Shown here piece by piece: positions 1 to 7,107 of a DNA stretch of 64,000 nt. The notes under the pieces are model-generated. The model was not told the DNA's origin, searched no databases, and was given only the letters and a program-made list of their open reading frames with translations. The position numbers were made by a program, and so were the translations under genes. Each line of letters opens with the position of its first letter. Positions within the stretch are counted from its first letter, which is position 1. The stretch covers positions 1 to 64,000 of the forward strand of contig JBBPYK010000080.1 of the NCBI GenBank assembly GCA_038199985.1, written 5' to 3'. This DNA is from Arthrobacter_J sp038199985 (GTDB lineage: Bacteria > Actinomycetota > Actinomycetes > Actinomycetales > Micrococcaceae).

Positions 1-245
1 CACCCCGATTTGCCGGTCCGTATGGCCCGCCCGAATCCCCACCGCAATATCTGCCCGATCAGCAAACGTCAACAACTTCCGCGCCACCAGCAACTCCCTC
101 TACGCAACGATGTTTGTTGCTACGACGCTATGACACCAAGCACAACCTTTCCTCACAGAAGCCGCACAGGCTACAGAGCCCGTGTGGATTAAGCACTACA
201 TCGAGGGCCTAGATCGGGTTCTCTCTAAAGTTCACGGAGCATAAA
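1..245 (+). other. 3' end of an upstream phage gene, reading frame unclear
   Basis: This stretch precedes the tail chaperone gene. The frame starting at base 2 gives phage-like codon use and a credible C-terminus (ending DRVLSKVHGA, stop at 243-245, two bases before the next start codon). That frame is broken by TGA at 131-133, and no good start lies between the two parts except GTG at 182. Either the upstream gene ends at 131-133 and a short fragment follows, or a frame change or mutation has split one structural gene. The position before the chaperone suggests a head-tail or tail-tube protein. The window edge prevents a decision. Confidence 0.3.
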
Positions 246-247
246 TC

Positions 248-541
248 ATGAGTAATAACCTAATTTCACTAAACCTTACAACTACTAACGGCACAGTCCA
301 CGATGTAGAAGCGATCTTTTCCGATCTGATTAAGTACGACATTATTCGTTCACGCAAAAACTACCCTTCCAAAGAAGAATCCGAATTCCTTTTCATGGGC
401 CTTATCGCCTTTTGTGCGCTACAGCGTGAAGGCAAAATTGAGGGCATCAAGGTAGAAGAGTTCCTTGAACAGATTGCCACCGTAGAAGCTCAGGAAGACG
501 ACGAATCAGAAGAGGCCGAGGCCGAATTTCCAGTGTTCTGA
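248..541 (+). CDS. Phage tail assembly chaperone, short (G-type) form
   Basis: A 97-residue acidic protein lying directly upstream of the tape measure gene, which is the standard place for the tail assembly chaperone of long-tailed phages. These proteins coat the tape measure while the tail tube is built and are absent from the finished virion. The C-terminus is strongly acidic (EDDESEEAEAEF), as is common in the family. The start ATG follows the previous stop by two bases. No sequence family is recognised directly; the call rests on size, acidity, gene order and the downstream out-of-frame extension (528-677), which matches the G/GT two-product arrangement. Confidence 0.65.
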   Translation: MSNNLISLNLTTTNGTVHDVEAIFSDLIKYDIIRSRKNYPSKEESEFLFMGLIAFCALQREGKIEGIKVEEFLEQIATVEAQEDDESEEAEAEFPVF

Positions 542-677
542 TTTTACTAAAAGCGTAATTGTTCTGTCCTATAAGACCGGCATTCCGCTTAAGGATTTAG
601 TAGATCTTGAACCACCAATCCTAATGTATTACTTTGAAGTACTAGAAGCAGAAGCAGAGGTCAACAATGGCAAATAA
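528..677 (+). CDS. Frameshift-expressed extension of the tail chaperone (GT-type form)
   Basis: The frame one base ahead of the chaperone gene is open from 486 and continues past the chaperone stop to TAA at 675-677, overlapping the first 11 bases of the tape measure gene. It encodes a protein-like 49-residue segment with phage-like codons. Its only in-frame ATG (624) would leave 17 residues, so ribosomes most plausibly enter by a shift in the upstream gene. A +1 slip of tRNA-Phe from UUU to UUC at 527-530 keeps full pairing; a slip at the UUC-UGA stop (536-541) is a weaker alternative. The classical lambda-like shift is -1; here the -1 frame closes after a few codons, so the event would be +1 (or -2). 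The fused product would be about 143 residues. Confidence 0.6.
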   Translation, partial: FQCSDFTKSVIVLSYKTGIPLKDLVDLEPPILMYYFEVLEAEAEVNNGK

Positions 678-3171
678 AACCGCTATTCTCAGTGTCAAGA
701 TTGTAAGTGACGCTAAGAATTTCAAGCGCGCCATGACGCAAGCCTCTAATTCTGTTTCTAAATTCCAGCGCTCAGTAGGCAAGGCCACTAAAGTAACCGC
801 GATTACAACGGCTATTGCTGGCCTTGCCTCTGTAGCTCTTGCTGGTACGTCGAACCTGTTAGCCCTAGGTGTCTCTCTTGCCTCTATCGCTCCTGCCGCT
901 CTGGTCCTTCCGGGGATTCTGGCAGGTATGGCCGTAGGACTCGGCGTAACGATTATTGCCCTGAAGGACGCTGGAAAGTATCTAGAGGATCTCGGCCCGA
1001 AGTTCGAATCCCTCAGAGCATCTATCTCTGAGAACTTCTGGAAAAAAGCTGCACAGCCTATCCGGGAAATGGTCAACACGGTTCTGCCGCGTCTATCTGT
1101 TGGCTTGAACCAAACGGCTACGGCGATTGGTGGATTCTTCGCTTCACTGGCAGGAGTCATAAAGGGCGCTCTAACGCCTAGTGTGCTTGCTTCCATGTTC
1201 AAGCCCCTAGTGGGATCAATCGAGATCGCTAAAGGCGCTCTGAAGCCCTTTGTAGCGGCGCTCATCACGCTAGGCACTGTAGGCGGTACCTACCTAGAGC
1301 CTCTTGCTACGTGGTTTGTTCAGATCTCTAAGGACTTTAACGCGTTCATTCAGAAGGCCGCTAAGGATGGATCACTCAAGGGCTGGATCGATACGGGCCT
1401 ACAGGCTCTTAAGGATCTCGGCGGCGTTCTTGCTGGTCTCGGTGGCCTCTTCGGTGGACTCGGTAAAGCCGCTCTAGCCGCAGGCGGTGCACCACTTAGC
1501 GCGCTCTCTGACGGACTCAAAAGGGTTAACGCAGCAATCCTGCAACCCGCTTTCCAAGCTGGTCTTACAGGGCTGTTTAAAGGTGCTCACGATGCCATGG
1601 CAGGACTCGGTGCGGGTATTGGAAAGGTCTCCGGATCATTCGCGCAACTCTTCCCGGTCATCGGTACAGCTCTAGCGCTCTTCGGGAACCTAGCCGGTAG
1701 TGCTATCTCAGTTGTAGCCCCTGCACTGGTAGCAATCCTCAAGGCAGTAATGCCGGTTGCTGAAGCTGTCGCCGGTGTACTCATGAGCGCATTTAATCAG
1801 CTCTCAACATGGTTCACAGCCAATCAAGCCAAGATCCATGAGTTCGCTACAGCCGTAGGTACAACCGTAGTCGCAGCAGTGCAAGCGCTCTCACCACTAC
1901 TTACCGGACTTGTTACCGTGCTTACCTCCGTAGGTACATGGATGATCAATAACAAGGAAGCGGTCATTGCCCTAGGTGTCGCTATCACTGCCGCAGTAGT
2001 CACAGTGAACGCCATCAAGGTTGCGATGGTGGCCTATACAGCAGTAGCCGCTGTGATGAAAACGCTACAGCTCGCAATCACGACTGCCATGGCCGCTTAC
2101 CGCGCAGGGCTGACGCTTGCTACTGCCGCACAAATTGGAATGAACGTGGCCTTAAGCGCTAACCCAATCGGAATCGTTATTGTTCTGGTAGCCGCACTGG
2201 TAGCAGGAATTGTTTACCTAGCCACACAAACAACATTCTTCCAAGACACTTGGCGCGTCATGACGGAGTGGGTCACGAAGGCTTGGAAAGCGACCACCAA
2301 AGCCATAACGGATGGTTGGAGAGTTGTCTACTCTTACATCTCAGCGAAGGTGCAAGCCATTGTCGTATTCTTCGCTAGAGCCGTAGCTGATATCAAGCAA
2401 AAGTGGAACGTCGCTATAATGCTGATCCGTGGCTTCATCACACAGCTTGCAGCTTCAGCGATCCAAAAAGTAAACCAGATTAGACAGGGTTTCTCCGTAG
2501 TAATTAACACGATTCGCAACGTGTGGAATGCTGGATTCAACTTTATTCGATCCATTGTATATAGCGTGATATCGGGTATTGCCTCATATATCAACACAAT
2601 TGCCAACGTGGCAAGCCGCGTTATCTCAGCTGTACGAAACTATTTCTCTTCCGGCTTCAACGCAATCCGCAATCTTGTTTACTCGGTCGTAAATAGTATT
2701 ATCACTACCTTTAACCGGGTGTCTAATGCGGTGTCCCAGATCGTTGGATGGGCGCGTAACAGTTTCGCTTCCGCGTTCTACTACATGCGGAACCTTGCGC
2801 ACAACGTCATCAATAACATTGTTGGAGTCTTTGGCCGTATCTCCGGTGCCGTATCTAACGCTATGTCATGGGTACGTTCGCTATTCAACATGGGCGGCAT
2901 GCCCGGTTGGCTCAAAGGTGTTCTCGGTATGGGCGGTACCGGCATTGAGGTAAATGCTTTTGGTCCAGCGCAGGGCCTAGGAATCGGCTCTACAGGTGGC
3001 CTACTTGGTGCACCTTCAGGCGGTACACGGATACAGCCGGTAGTCAACAATTATCACTTCACGGTAAATGGTGCCCTTGATCCACAGGCAGTAGCCAAGC
3101 AAATTAAAGGTCTGCTCAAGGGCGATGCACAACGCACAGGCCGTATAGCTGTAGGAGCTGAACTTTGGTAA
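667..3171 (+). CDS. Phage tail tape measure protein
   Basis: An 834-residue protein that sets tail length and helps DNA pass into the host. It has the expected composition: a helical N-terminus, long Ala/Gly/Val-rich hydrophobic stretches (about residues 45-110 and 360-520) that could cross a membrane, and a series of roughly 30-35-residue helical repeats near residues 560-740, each carrying an FxxIRNxVxSV-like or related pattern. The C-terminus (NNYHFTVNGALDPQAVA) resembles the conserved tail end of many tape measure proteins. It is the longest gene of the segment and sits between the chaperone and the tail-tip genes. At about 1.5 angstrom per residue the tail would be near 125 nm, a siphovirus scale. 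It is intact. Confidence 0.9.
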   Translation: MANKTAILSVKIVSDAKNFKRAMTQASNSVSKFQRSVGKATKVTAITTAIAGLASVALAGTSNLLALGVSLASIAPAALVLPGILAGMAVGLGVTIIALKDAGKYLEDLGPKFESLRASISENFWKKAAQPIREMVNTVLPRLSVGLNQTATAIGGFFASLAGVIKGALTPSVLASMFKPLVGSIEIAKGALKPFVAALITLGTVGGTYLEPLATWFVQISKDFNAFIQKAAKDGSLKGWIDTGLQALKDLGGVLAGLGGLFGGLGKAALAAGGAPLSALSDGLKRVNAAILQPAFQAGLTGLFKGAHDAMAGLGAGIGKVSGSFAQLFPVIGTALALFGNLAGSAISVVAPALVAILKAVMPVAEAVAGVLMSAFNQLSTWFTANQAKIHEFATAVGTTVVAAVQALSPLLTGLVTVLTSVGTWMINNKEAVIALGVAITAAVVTVNAIKVAMVAYTAVAAVMKTLQLAITTAMAAYRAGLTLATAAQIGMNVALSANPIGIVIVLVAALVAGIVYLATQTTFFQDTWRVMTEWVTKAWKATTKAITDGWRVVYSYISAKVQAIVVFFARAVADIKQKWNVAIMLIRGFITQLAASAIQKVNQIRQGFSVVINTIRNVWNAGFNFIRSIVYSVISGIASYINTIANVASRVISAVRNYFSSGFNAIRNLVYSVVNSIITTFNRVSNAVSQIVGWARNSFASAFYYMRNLAHNVINNIVGVFGRISGAVSNAMSWVRSLFNMGGMPGWLKGVLGMGGTGIEVNAFGPAQGLGIGSTGGLLGAPSGGTRIQPVVNNYHFTVNGALDPQAVAKQIKGLLKGDAQRTGRIAVGAELW

Positions 3172-4529
3172 ATCTCGGAAAACGTAGGGTCATAATTGAC
3201 GGCAAAACTTGGCGCGGTGATAAAGGCAATTATCCTTATGAGCCGGTCATTTACTCCGGTGTAAAAATCTCATTCGGCGGTGACTCCTGTTCTGATCATC
3301 CAGAGCCTTCTACCGCTTCGCTGTCTATGTGGCTACCTAAGGATCATGCCTCATGGCTACCGAAGCTAGGCCAGTCCGTGAAGGTAGAGGTGAAGTCACC
3401 GGGCCGGTACGAATTGTACTACTCCTTCTTCTACGGCGTCATCGACTCAGTAAAGCTAGTTAACGGTGTACTCACCGATGATCAAGGCGTAGAGGTACCC
3501 GGCTACCGGCTCAATATTTCATGCTCTGATCTTCTGGCCGTAGCTGGTCGCTCACGTGTAGGCGCTAAGCCATGGCCGAGAGAGAAAATCCCGGCCCGTG
3601 TAGCAAATATTAACGCCGCTGCATCCGGTACAGGTGTGACCTACAGCGCCATACAGCCATTCGGCTATGACCCAATAGGCGTAAACACTGAAGTACGAGA
3701 GCGCGACGTGGACCACTTCAGCCCACTTGAGCTATTCCAAACAACGGTACGGGCCGAAGGTTGCCTAGCGATCTCGGCTCAAGACGCTATAAGGCCACGT
3801 TTGGAGCTTGATCTACCCGCTGTGCTGGTAGTGAAGCTAGGCGAACAGGTAACGGTAGATAGGGCCTACAACGTGCCAGCGATACCAACAGGTGCTATTG
3901 AGTATTCAGCTATGGAGCTTGACGCAACAAAAGTTGTTGACACAGTCAAAGTTGGTTACTACGCCGTATATCCGAACTCAGGAGATTACAGCTCGCACGA
4001 AGAGGCCCTAGTACTCAGCTCACGCACGAAAAAGAATGACGCAACCGTGCGATCTATTGACACTGATCATGTGATCTCCCGTGTAGCTACCACCGATTGG
4101 AAGCCAGTCTCAACCGCAGCGCTAAACGCTCTAGGAGCAACCGCAGAACTTGCGCTAGCTGCGCAACGTCACCCTAGGTGGAGACTTGCTGACGGCTTGC
4201 AGATTTTGCTCTCTGAATACGACTTGAGCCAAGGACAAGACAAGACCTTGTTCCTTAGCTTCCTCTCCGAAGAATTCCGCTTCGGCGCGTGCCTATACAT
4301 CGACGGTGAAACAGAATTTCTCGACTCATACCAAAGGGTGACCTCAGGGGAAATCGTATTAGCAGAGAGTGACGAGCTAACACTCAATACAGAGCCCGCC
4401 GATTACTCGGGTACGGCAGCTATGACGATTGGCGCACTCACCGGGCAGAGCGCTAGCCGAACGATTCACATTGGGCAACTCAAAAGCATCACGGCTGACA
4501 GCACACGGCTAGTCAGCAAAATTTACTAA
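3165..4529 (+). CDS. Phage minor tail protein (tail tip region)
   Basis: A 454-residue structural protein following the tape measure gene, where distal-tail and baseplate-hub proteins are normally encoded. The reading frame begins at TTG 3165, overlapping the tape measure stop by seven bases, so translation is probably coupled; no ATG or GTG start lies closer. The N-terminal 130 residues are beta-rich and resemble tail-tip proteins in general character, but no catalytic motif is visible. The gene is complete. A specific role (Dit, Tal or other) cannot be assigned from sequence reading alone. Confidence 0.7.
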   Translation: MVNLGKRRVIIDGKTWRGDKGNYPYEPVIYSGVKISFGGDSCSDHPEPSTASLSMWLPKDHASWLPKLGQSVKVEVKSPGRYELYYSFFYGVIDSVKLVNGVLTDDQGVEVPGYRLNISCSDLLAVAGRSRVGAKPWPREKIPARVANINAAASGTGVTYSAIQPFGYDPIGVNTEVRERDVDHFSPLELFQTTVRAEGCLAISAQDAIRPRLELDLPAVLVVKLGEQVTVDRAYNVPAIPTGAIEYSAMELDATKVVDTVKVGYYAVYPNSGDYSSHEEALVLSSRTKKNDATVRSIDTDHVISRVATTDWKPVSTAALNALGATAELALAAQRHPRWRLADGLQILLSEYDLSQGQDKTLFLSFLSEEFRFGACLYIDGETEFLDSYQRVTSGEIVLAESDELTLNTEPADYSGTAAMTIGALTGQSASRTIHIGQLKSITADSTRLVSKIY

Positions 4530-4537
4530 GGAGCATC

Positions 4538-5104
4538 ATGGATACAACCGGAACATACCCGAAACTCAGTGACACAGACCCGCTATATGAGATCGCGGAA
4601 TACACACGCCGCATGTCCACCGCACTGGATAGCGTCTACCCGCCTACCCCGGAGACGCGGCCCGTCATCATTGACAATGCCGTAGGGCGCACAGCTCGCG
4701 CATGGGACGCGGCGAACAACCGTTACCAGATGATCTATGGGGATACCGGTTGGCGCAGTGTAGAAGGATCTTTGCCCAGCGGCATTACTAATCTTGGGCC
4801 GGTGTACCTCAGACGACTAGGAAACGAAGTTTTCTTTGTCTCACAAGGAATGTCATCAAACACCGCAGGAAATATATATATCTACCTCACGCCTTCAGGG
4901 TTCAAACCTGAGGCACCATCCATCCGTGCCGGTGTATTCACTAGCCGTGGTGGCTCAGTCGTGAGGCAAATTTCACCGTATCAGGGCGGCCTTAGGGTAT
5001 TAGAAATGCCAGCGAACACGGTCATTGAGGGCGGCATCTCCTATATAACAAGTGATCCATGGCCTACATCACTACCCGGTACAACGGCAGGAGTCCCAGC
5101 ATGA
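4538..5104 (+). CDS. Phage tail tip or receptor-binding accessory protein
   Basis: A 188-residue protein preceded by a clear AAGGAG ribosome binding site eight bases after the previous stop. The N-terminal part is charged and helical (IAEYTRRMSTALDSV), followed by a segment typical of phage tip proteins that wrap a variable region (TARAWDAANNRYQMIYGDTGWR, here given as the TARAWDAAN and GDTGWR blocks), then a Gly/Ser-rich beta region. This layout is often seen in small minor tail or receptor-binding proteins of actinophages. The stop overlaps the start of the next small gene by four bases. The function is inferred from position only. Confidence 0.6.
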   Translation: MDTTGTYPKLSDTDPLYEIAEYTRRMSTALDSVYPPTPETRPVIIDNAVGRTARAWDAANNRYQMIYGDTGWRSVEGSLPSGITNLGPVYLRRLGNEVFFVSQGMSSNTAGNIYIYLTPSGFKPEAPSIRAGVFTSRGGSVVRQISPYQGGLRVLEMPANTVIEGGISYITSDPWPTSLPGTTAGVPA

Positions 5105-5226
5105 GCCATGACCTAGACGAGACCGGCGAACCAATCCACGTTGACATTGACCCCTACATCCCTACCGGCCAGTGTGCGATTTGCACAGAGACCGCGCAGG
5201 AGACCGAACCACCGGAGCAACGCTGA
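5101..5226 (+). CDS. 41-residue phage protein with a CxxC motif
   Basis: A very small acidic protein whose ATG overlaps the preceding stop (ATGA), a common translational coupling arrangement. It contains one CAIC motif at about residues 25-28, rich in Glu on its C-terminal side. Two cysteines alone could bind metal only as a dimer or in complex. It is the last rightward gene before the terminator at 5243-5270, so it belongs to the tail operon. No known family is recognised. Confidence 0.5.
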   Translation: MSHDLDETGEPIHVDIDPYIPTGQCAICTETAQETEPPEQR

Positions 5227-5242
5227 TTTGCCCGGACACAGA

Positions 5243-5270
5243 ACCCCCTACACGCTCCTAGGGGGTTTTT
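5243..5270 (+). terminator. Rho-independent terminator of the phage tail operon
   Basis: An eight-base-pair stem (ACCCCCTA with TAGGGGGT, loop CACGCTCC) runs straight into TTTTTG. It lies 17 bases after the last tail gene and marks the end of the rightward late transcript. Confidence 0.85.
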
Positions 5271-5316
5271 GTGTTTAACCGGTTATCGCTTAGGTGTCGG
5301 GGTTTGTCACATTGGC

Positions 5317-5826
5317 TTAGCGTCGGGGTCTGCGGTTCACTTCGTCCCTCTGGAATTTCAGCAACTTGTCGACGTCCCCTCTAAGAGCACCGACTGACTC
5401 GAAAGTGGGTAGAGCGTAGGTTGCAACGGTTGACGTCCGCTCTTGAACTTTGTGGCGCTTATCCTTCCACGAAACGCTGACCTGAATGAGTCCGTGCCTC
5501 TCCATCGGAATCTCGATAGAAGGGGCAATAGTGTCTCCCGGCCACAGTGCGGGGATCGGTTTGCGGAGATCCCTATTTTGCATCCGGGGTATCCACTCAG
5601 AATTATCCTCATTCTTGAAGGATAGGGTCACCTCCGTTGCCCTAGTCGCTCCGTAGTTATTAATCATGACCCGAGTCTGCCCCTTCTCCTCGCGAGTGAA
5701 GCGAACAACAACATCAGCATGACGAGACGCTAGGAAGGGAAGCACGAACCCCCAAATACTCAGACCAAGAGCGAAAAGCGCAATAGCATTTTGCGAAACC
5801 CACGAAAAAATACTGGCTAATTCCAT
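5317..5826 (-). CDS. Membrane-anchored protein of unknown function in the prophage end
   Basis: A 169-residue protein transcribed against the tail genes. Residues about 8-32 (SQNAIALFALGLSIWGFVLP region) form one N-terminal membrane helix. The rest is a soluble beta-rich domain (VVVRFTREEKGQTRVMINNYG, positions about 39-59, followed by further strands), perhaps Ig-like, and a basic C-terminus. It is set apart from the structural genes by strand and by the terminator at 5243-5270, which is typical of lysogeny-expressed accessory genes near a prophage end; a role in superinfection exclusion or defence is only a guess. Its start lies 70 bases from the regulatory block at 5899-6129, facing away from it. 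Confidence 0.6.
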   Translation of the reverse strand: MELASIFSWVSQNAIALFALGLSIWGFVLPFLASRHADVVVRFTREEKGQTRVMINNYGATRATEVTLSFKNEDNSEWIPRMQNRDLRKPIPALWPGDTIAPSIEIPMERHGLIQVSVSWKDKRHKVQERTSTVATYALPTFESVGALRGDVDKLLKFQRDEVNRRPRR

Positions 5827-5898
5827 ACTTCATTATGAAGGGTCATGTGACAACCTTATACGTCTTGGGTCTTTCTAAAAGGGCGATATTCAGGAATA

Positions 5899-6129
5899 CG
5901 ACACGCCGGGAAGACTCCGACACGGGGACAAGTTTAAGTTATTTGGCTGTGCGCAACGTGGTCCACAAGCTGTGGACGAGGAATGCAAAACATAGTGTTG
6001 GCGCGCATTCTGGGCATCCGCACCTGTGGATTGCTTGTGGATGAGTGCTAAACCGAATGACATGCATGTAATACATCATCTTGCGGTTTCGAGCAATGGC
6101 ATGCACTAGATGTAGTATCTAGGTATGCA
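5899..6129 (+). promoter_or_regulatory. Second copy of the nrd control region (DnaA-like boxes and NrdR boxes)
   Basis: These 231 bases align without gaps to 57847-58077, upstream of nrdH, with 41 mismatches by hand count (about 82% identity). The first 52 bases from 5916 to 5967 are identical. Four DnaA-like boxes with the TCCACA/TGTGGA core lie at 5959-5967, 5971-5979, 6025-6033 and 6036-6044. Two NrdR-box cores (CATCATCTTG at 6074-6083, CTAGATGTAG at 6106-6115) are exactly 32 bases apart. A -10-like TAGTAT overlaps the second box, and the homology ends with the ATG of a short gene. The region between 5827 and 6124 holds no credible gene apart from this block. Confidence 0.8.
6071..6118 (+). 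promoter_or_regulatory. Tandem NrdR boxes, prophage copy
   Basis: Both ten-base cores match the central NrdR consensus CwAtATaTwG at eight of ten positions, and their 32-base spacing (three helical turns) is the arrangement known for NrdR operators. Box 2 covers the -10-like TAGTAT at 6113-6118, so bound repressor would block transcription toward 6125. NrdR senses ATP/dATP; the regulator gene itself is not in this window. Confidence 0.7.
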
Positions 6130-6244
6130 TTCAGCCGAACGCATAGAGCCCCAGTCGCATCGCGTCTGGGACGAGGTAGCTGACTGGGGCCGTATTCTCT
6201 TGCGGAGGATTCGAGCCTACATCCAATTTCAGCACCGGACGTAA
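6125..6244 (+). CDS. 39-residue basic protein, possible leaderless gene of a prophage cassette
   Basis: A short open frame whose ATG lies seven bases after the -10-like TAGTAT, so a transcript from that promoter would start at or next to the start codon; leaderless messages are common in actinobacteria. The product is Trp/Arg-rich and amphipathic (core RVWDEVADWGRILLRRIRAY). It is unrelated to the short open frame in the same position before nrdH. An inverted repeat (GCCCCAGTC at 6148-6156, its complement at 6182-6190) lies inside it. It may be a real peptide or a leader. No family is recognised. Confidence 0.4.
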   Translation: MHSAERIEPQSHRVWDEVADWGRILLRRIRAYIQFQHRT

Positions 6245-6305
6245 TCCGCGTCAGGTGTTTCTGGATTTTGTCAGCTATCTCACCATCCGAAAGTGAGTAA
6301 TAGAC

Positions 6306-6497
6306 ATGGCAAATCCATATAAGCCGGGAAACAAGGTTCCGGCGTCAGGACAGGTTGAACTTGTGGGACCGCGTGGAGGGCGCACGGGGGAGGAGCGGAC
6401 TGTAGTCCGTGGCGAGCCTTTTCCTCCTAGCGCGGCACCCGGGCAGTCCTACCTCTACGTAGACCGGACTAAGAACAAATCCGGACGCGGCAAATGA
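6306..6497 (+). CDS. Small YjzC-like protein
   Basis: A 63-residue basic protein (start MANPYKPGNKVPASGQ) resembling the small YjzC-type family in its opening KPGxKxPxSGxxxxVGPRGG pattern and its later PPSAAPGQSYLY block. The family's function is not known to me. It is the second gene of a three-gene cassette running from the nrd-type promoter (6071-6118) to the terminator at 6641-6674. The ribosome binding site is weak (GAAAGTGAG upstream). Its stop overlaps the next start by four bases. Family assignment is from pattern memory and is moderate at best; the reading frame itself looks sound. Confidence 0.6.
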   Translation: MANPYKPGNKVPASGQVELVGPRGGRTGEERTVVRGEPFPPSAAPGQSYLYVDRTKNKSGRGK

Positions 6498-6628
6498 GCC
6501 GGGAAAGAACCCTTGCCGACCCACCTATGGACGGCGAGCGTACTTTTGTTCAGGGCACCTTGTCAGATCCTAAGGGCCATTGGCTGAAGTACAACGCAAA
6601 AAACGATGAGTGGGTACGCACGAGGTAG
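6494..6628 (+). CDS. 44-residue protein, last gene of the prophage-end cassette
   Basis: A small gene whose ATG overlaps the preceding stop (ATGA), followed 12 bases later by a strong terminator. The product contains DGERTFVQGTLSDPKGHW followed by LKYNAKNDEWV, suggesting a compact beta fold. Translational coupling with the YjzC-like gene suggests joint function. No family is recognised. Confidence 0.5.
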   Translation: MSRERTLADPPMDGERTFVQGTLSDPKGHWLKYNAKNDEWVRTR

Positions 6629-6640
6629 CCCTCAGGAAAT

Positions 6641-6674
6641 CCCCCGTTCTCTTCTTAGGGAACGGGGGTTTTTT
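6641..6674 (+). terminator. Rho-independent terminator closing the small-gene cassette
   Basis: CCCCCGTTC pairs with GAACGGGGG around a short loop and is followed by TTTTTTC. It separates the cassette from the interrupted ssb gene 30 bases further on. Confidence 0.9.
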
Positions 6675-6700
6675 CTTTCGAGAATATACGCGGATTGTAG

Positions 6701-7090
6701 ACAGACTACTGGTACACCGTGTCAATGTTCCGATACCTTGCAGCCAATGCGGCGTTCAGCCTGAACAAAGGCGACCGCGTGGTGGTTACTGGACGCCTCA
6801 AAATTCGGCCCTGGACCGACTCTTCCGGTCGAACTGGAACGAGCGTGGACCTAGACGCTGAGTCGGTGGGCCACGACCTTGCATGGGGTACCGCCAGATT
6901 CACGCGCCATACGGCAGAGAAGGGAGATCAGTCCCGTGTTGCGAACGAGATTTCCGCCACCGGCGGACAAGACCTGCCGGATGACGTGGATCCGATGACT
7001 GGTGAACTGACAGGCGCGGAAACGGGGCTGAGCGAGGATGCGGACGCGGACAACGAGCAGGTACTGGTAGGTGCCGAGGCACCATTCTGA
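6701..7090 (+). pseudogene. ssb: Single-stranded DNA-binding protein, 5' half missing (interrupted by prophage)
   Basis: From the Trp codon at 6710 the frame reads WYTVSMFRYLAANAAFSLN, then DRVVVTGRLKIRPW and ESVGHDLAWG, which are the middle and later strands of the OB fold of actinobacterial SSB proteins. The normal 50-60 N-terminal residues are absent: homology stops at 6707-6710 and an in-frame TAG sits at 6698-6700. A GTG at 6719 could start a fragment, which would lack half the OB fold and should not bind DNA properly. The C-terminus ends EAPF, retaining only part of the usual acidic tip. The abrupt end beside phage DNA indicates that the element inserted here; a main ssb gene presumably exists elsewhere. 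Confidence 0.8.
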
Positions 7091-7107
7091 CATGGAAGAA
7101 TGTGGGG

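Noticed and set aside
642..1277. 211-codon open frame on the minus strand inside the tape measure gene
   Set aside because: Shadow of a strongly supported phage gene; no ribosome site and no protein-like pattern.
5835..6044. Open frame sharing the peptide DTGTSLSYLAVRNVVH with a frame at 57822-58019
   Set aside because: The shared peptide comes from the duplicated regulatory DNA. In the diverged part, substitutions fall on codon positions 1 and 2 more often than on position 3 (8, 10 and 4 by count), which is not coding behaviour.
6641..6700. Search for an integrase gene or attachment repeat next to the ssb junction
   Set aside because: No recombinase-like gene was found in this end and no second copy of the junction sequence lies in the window.
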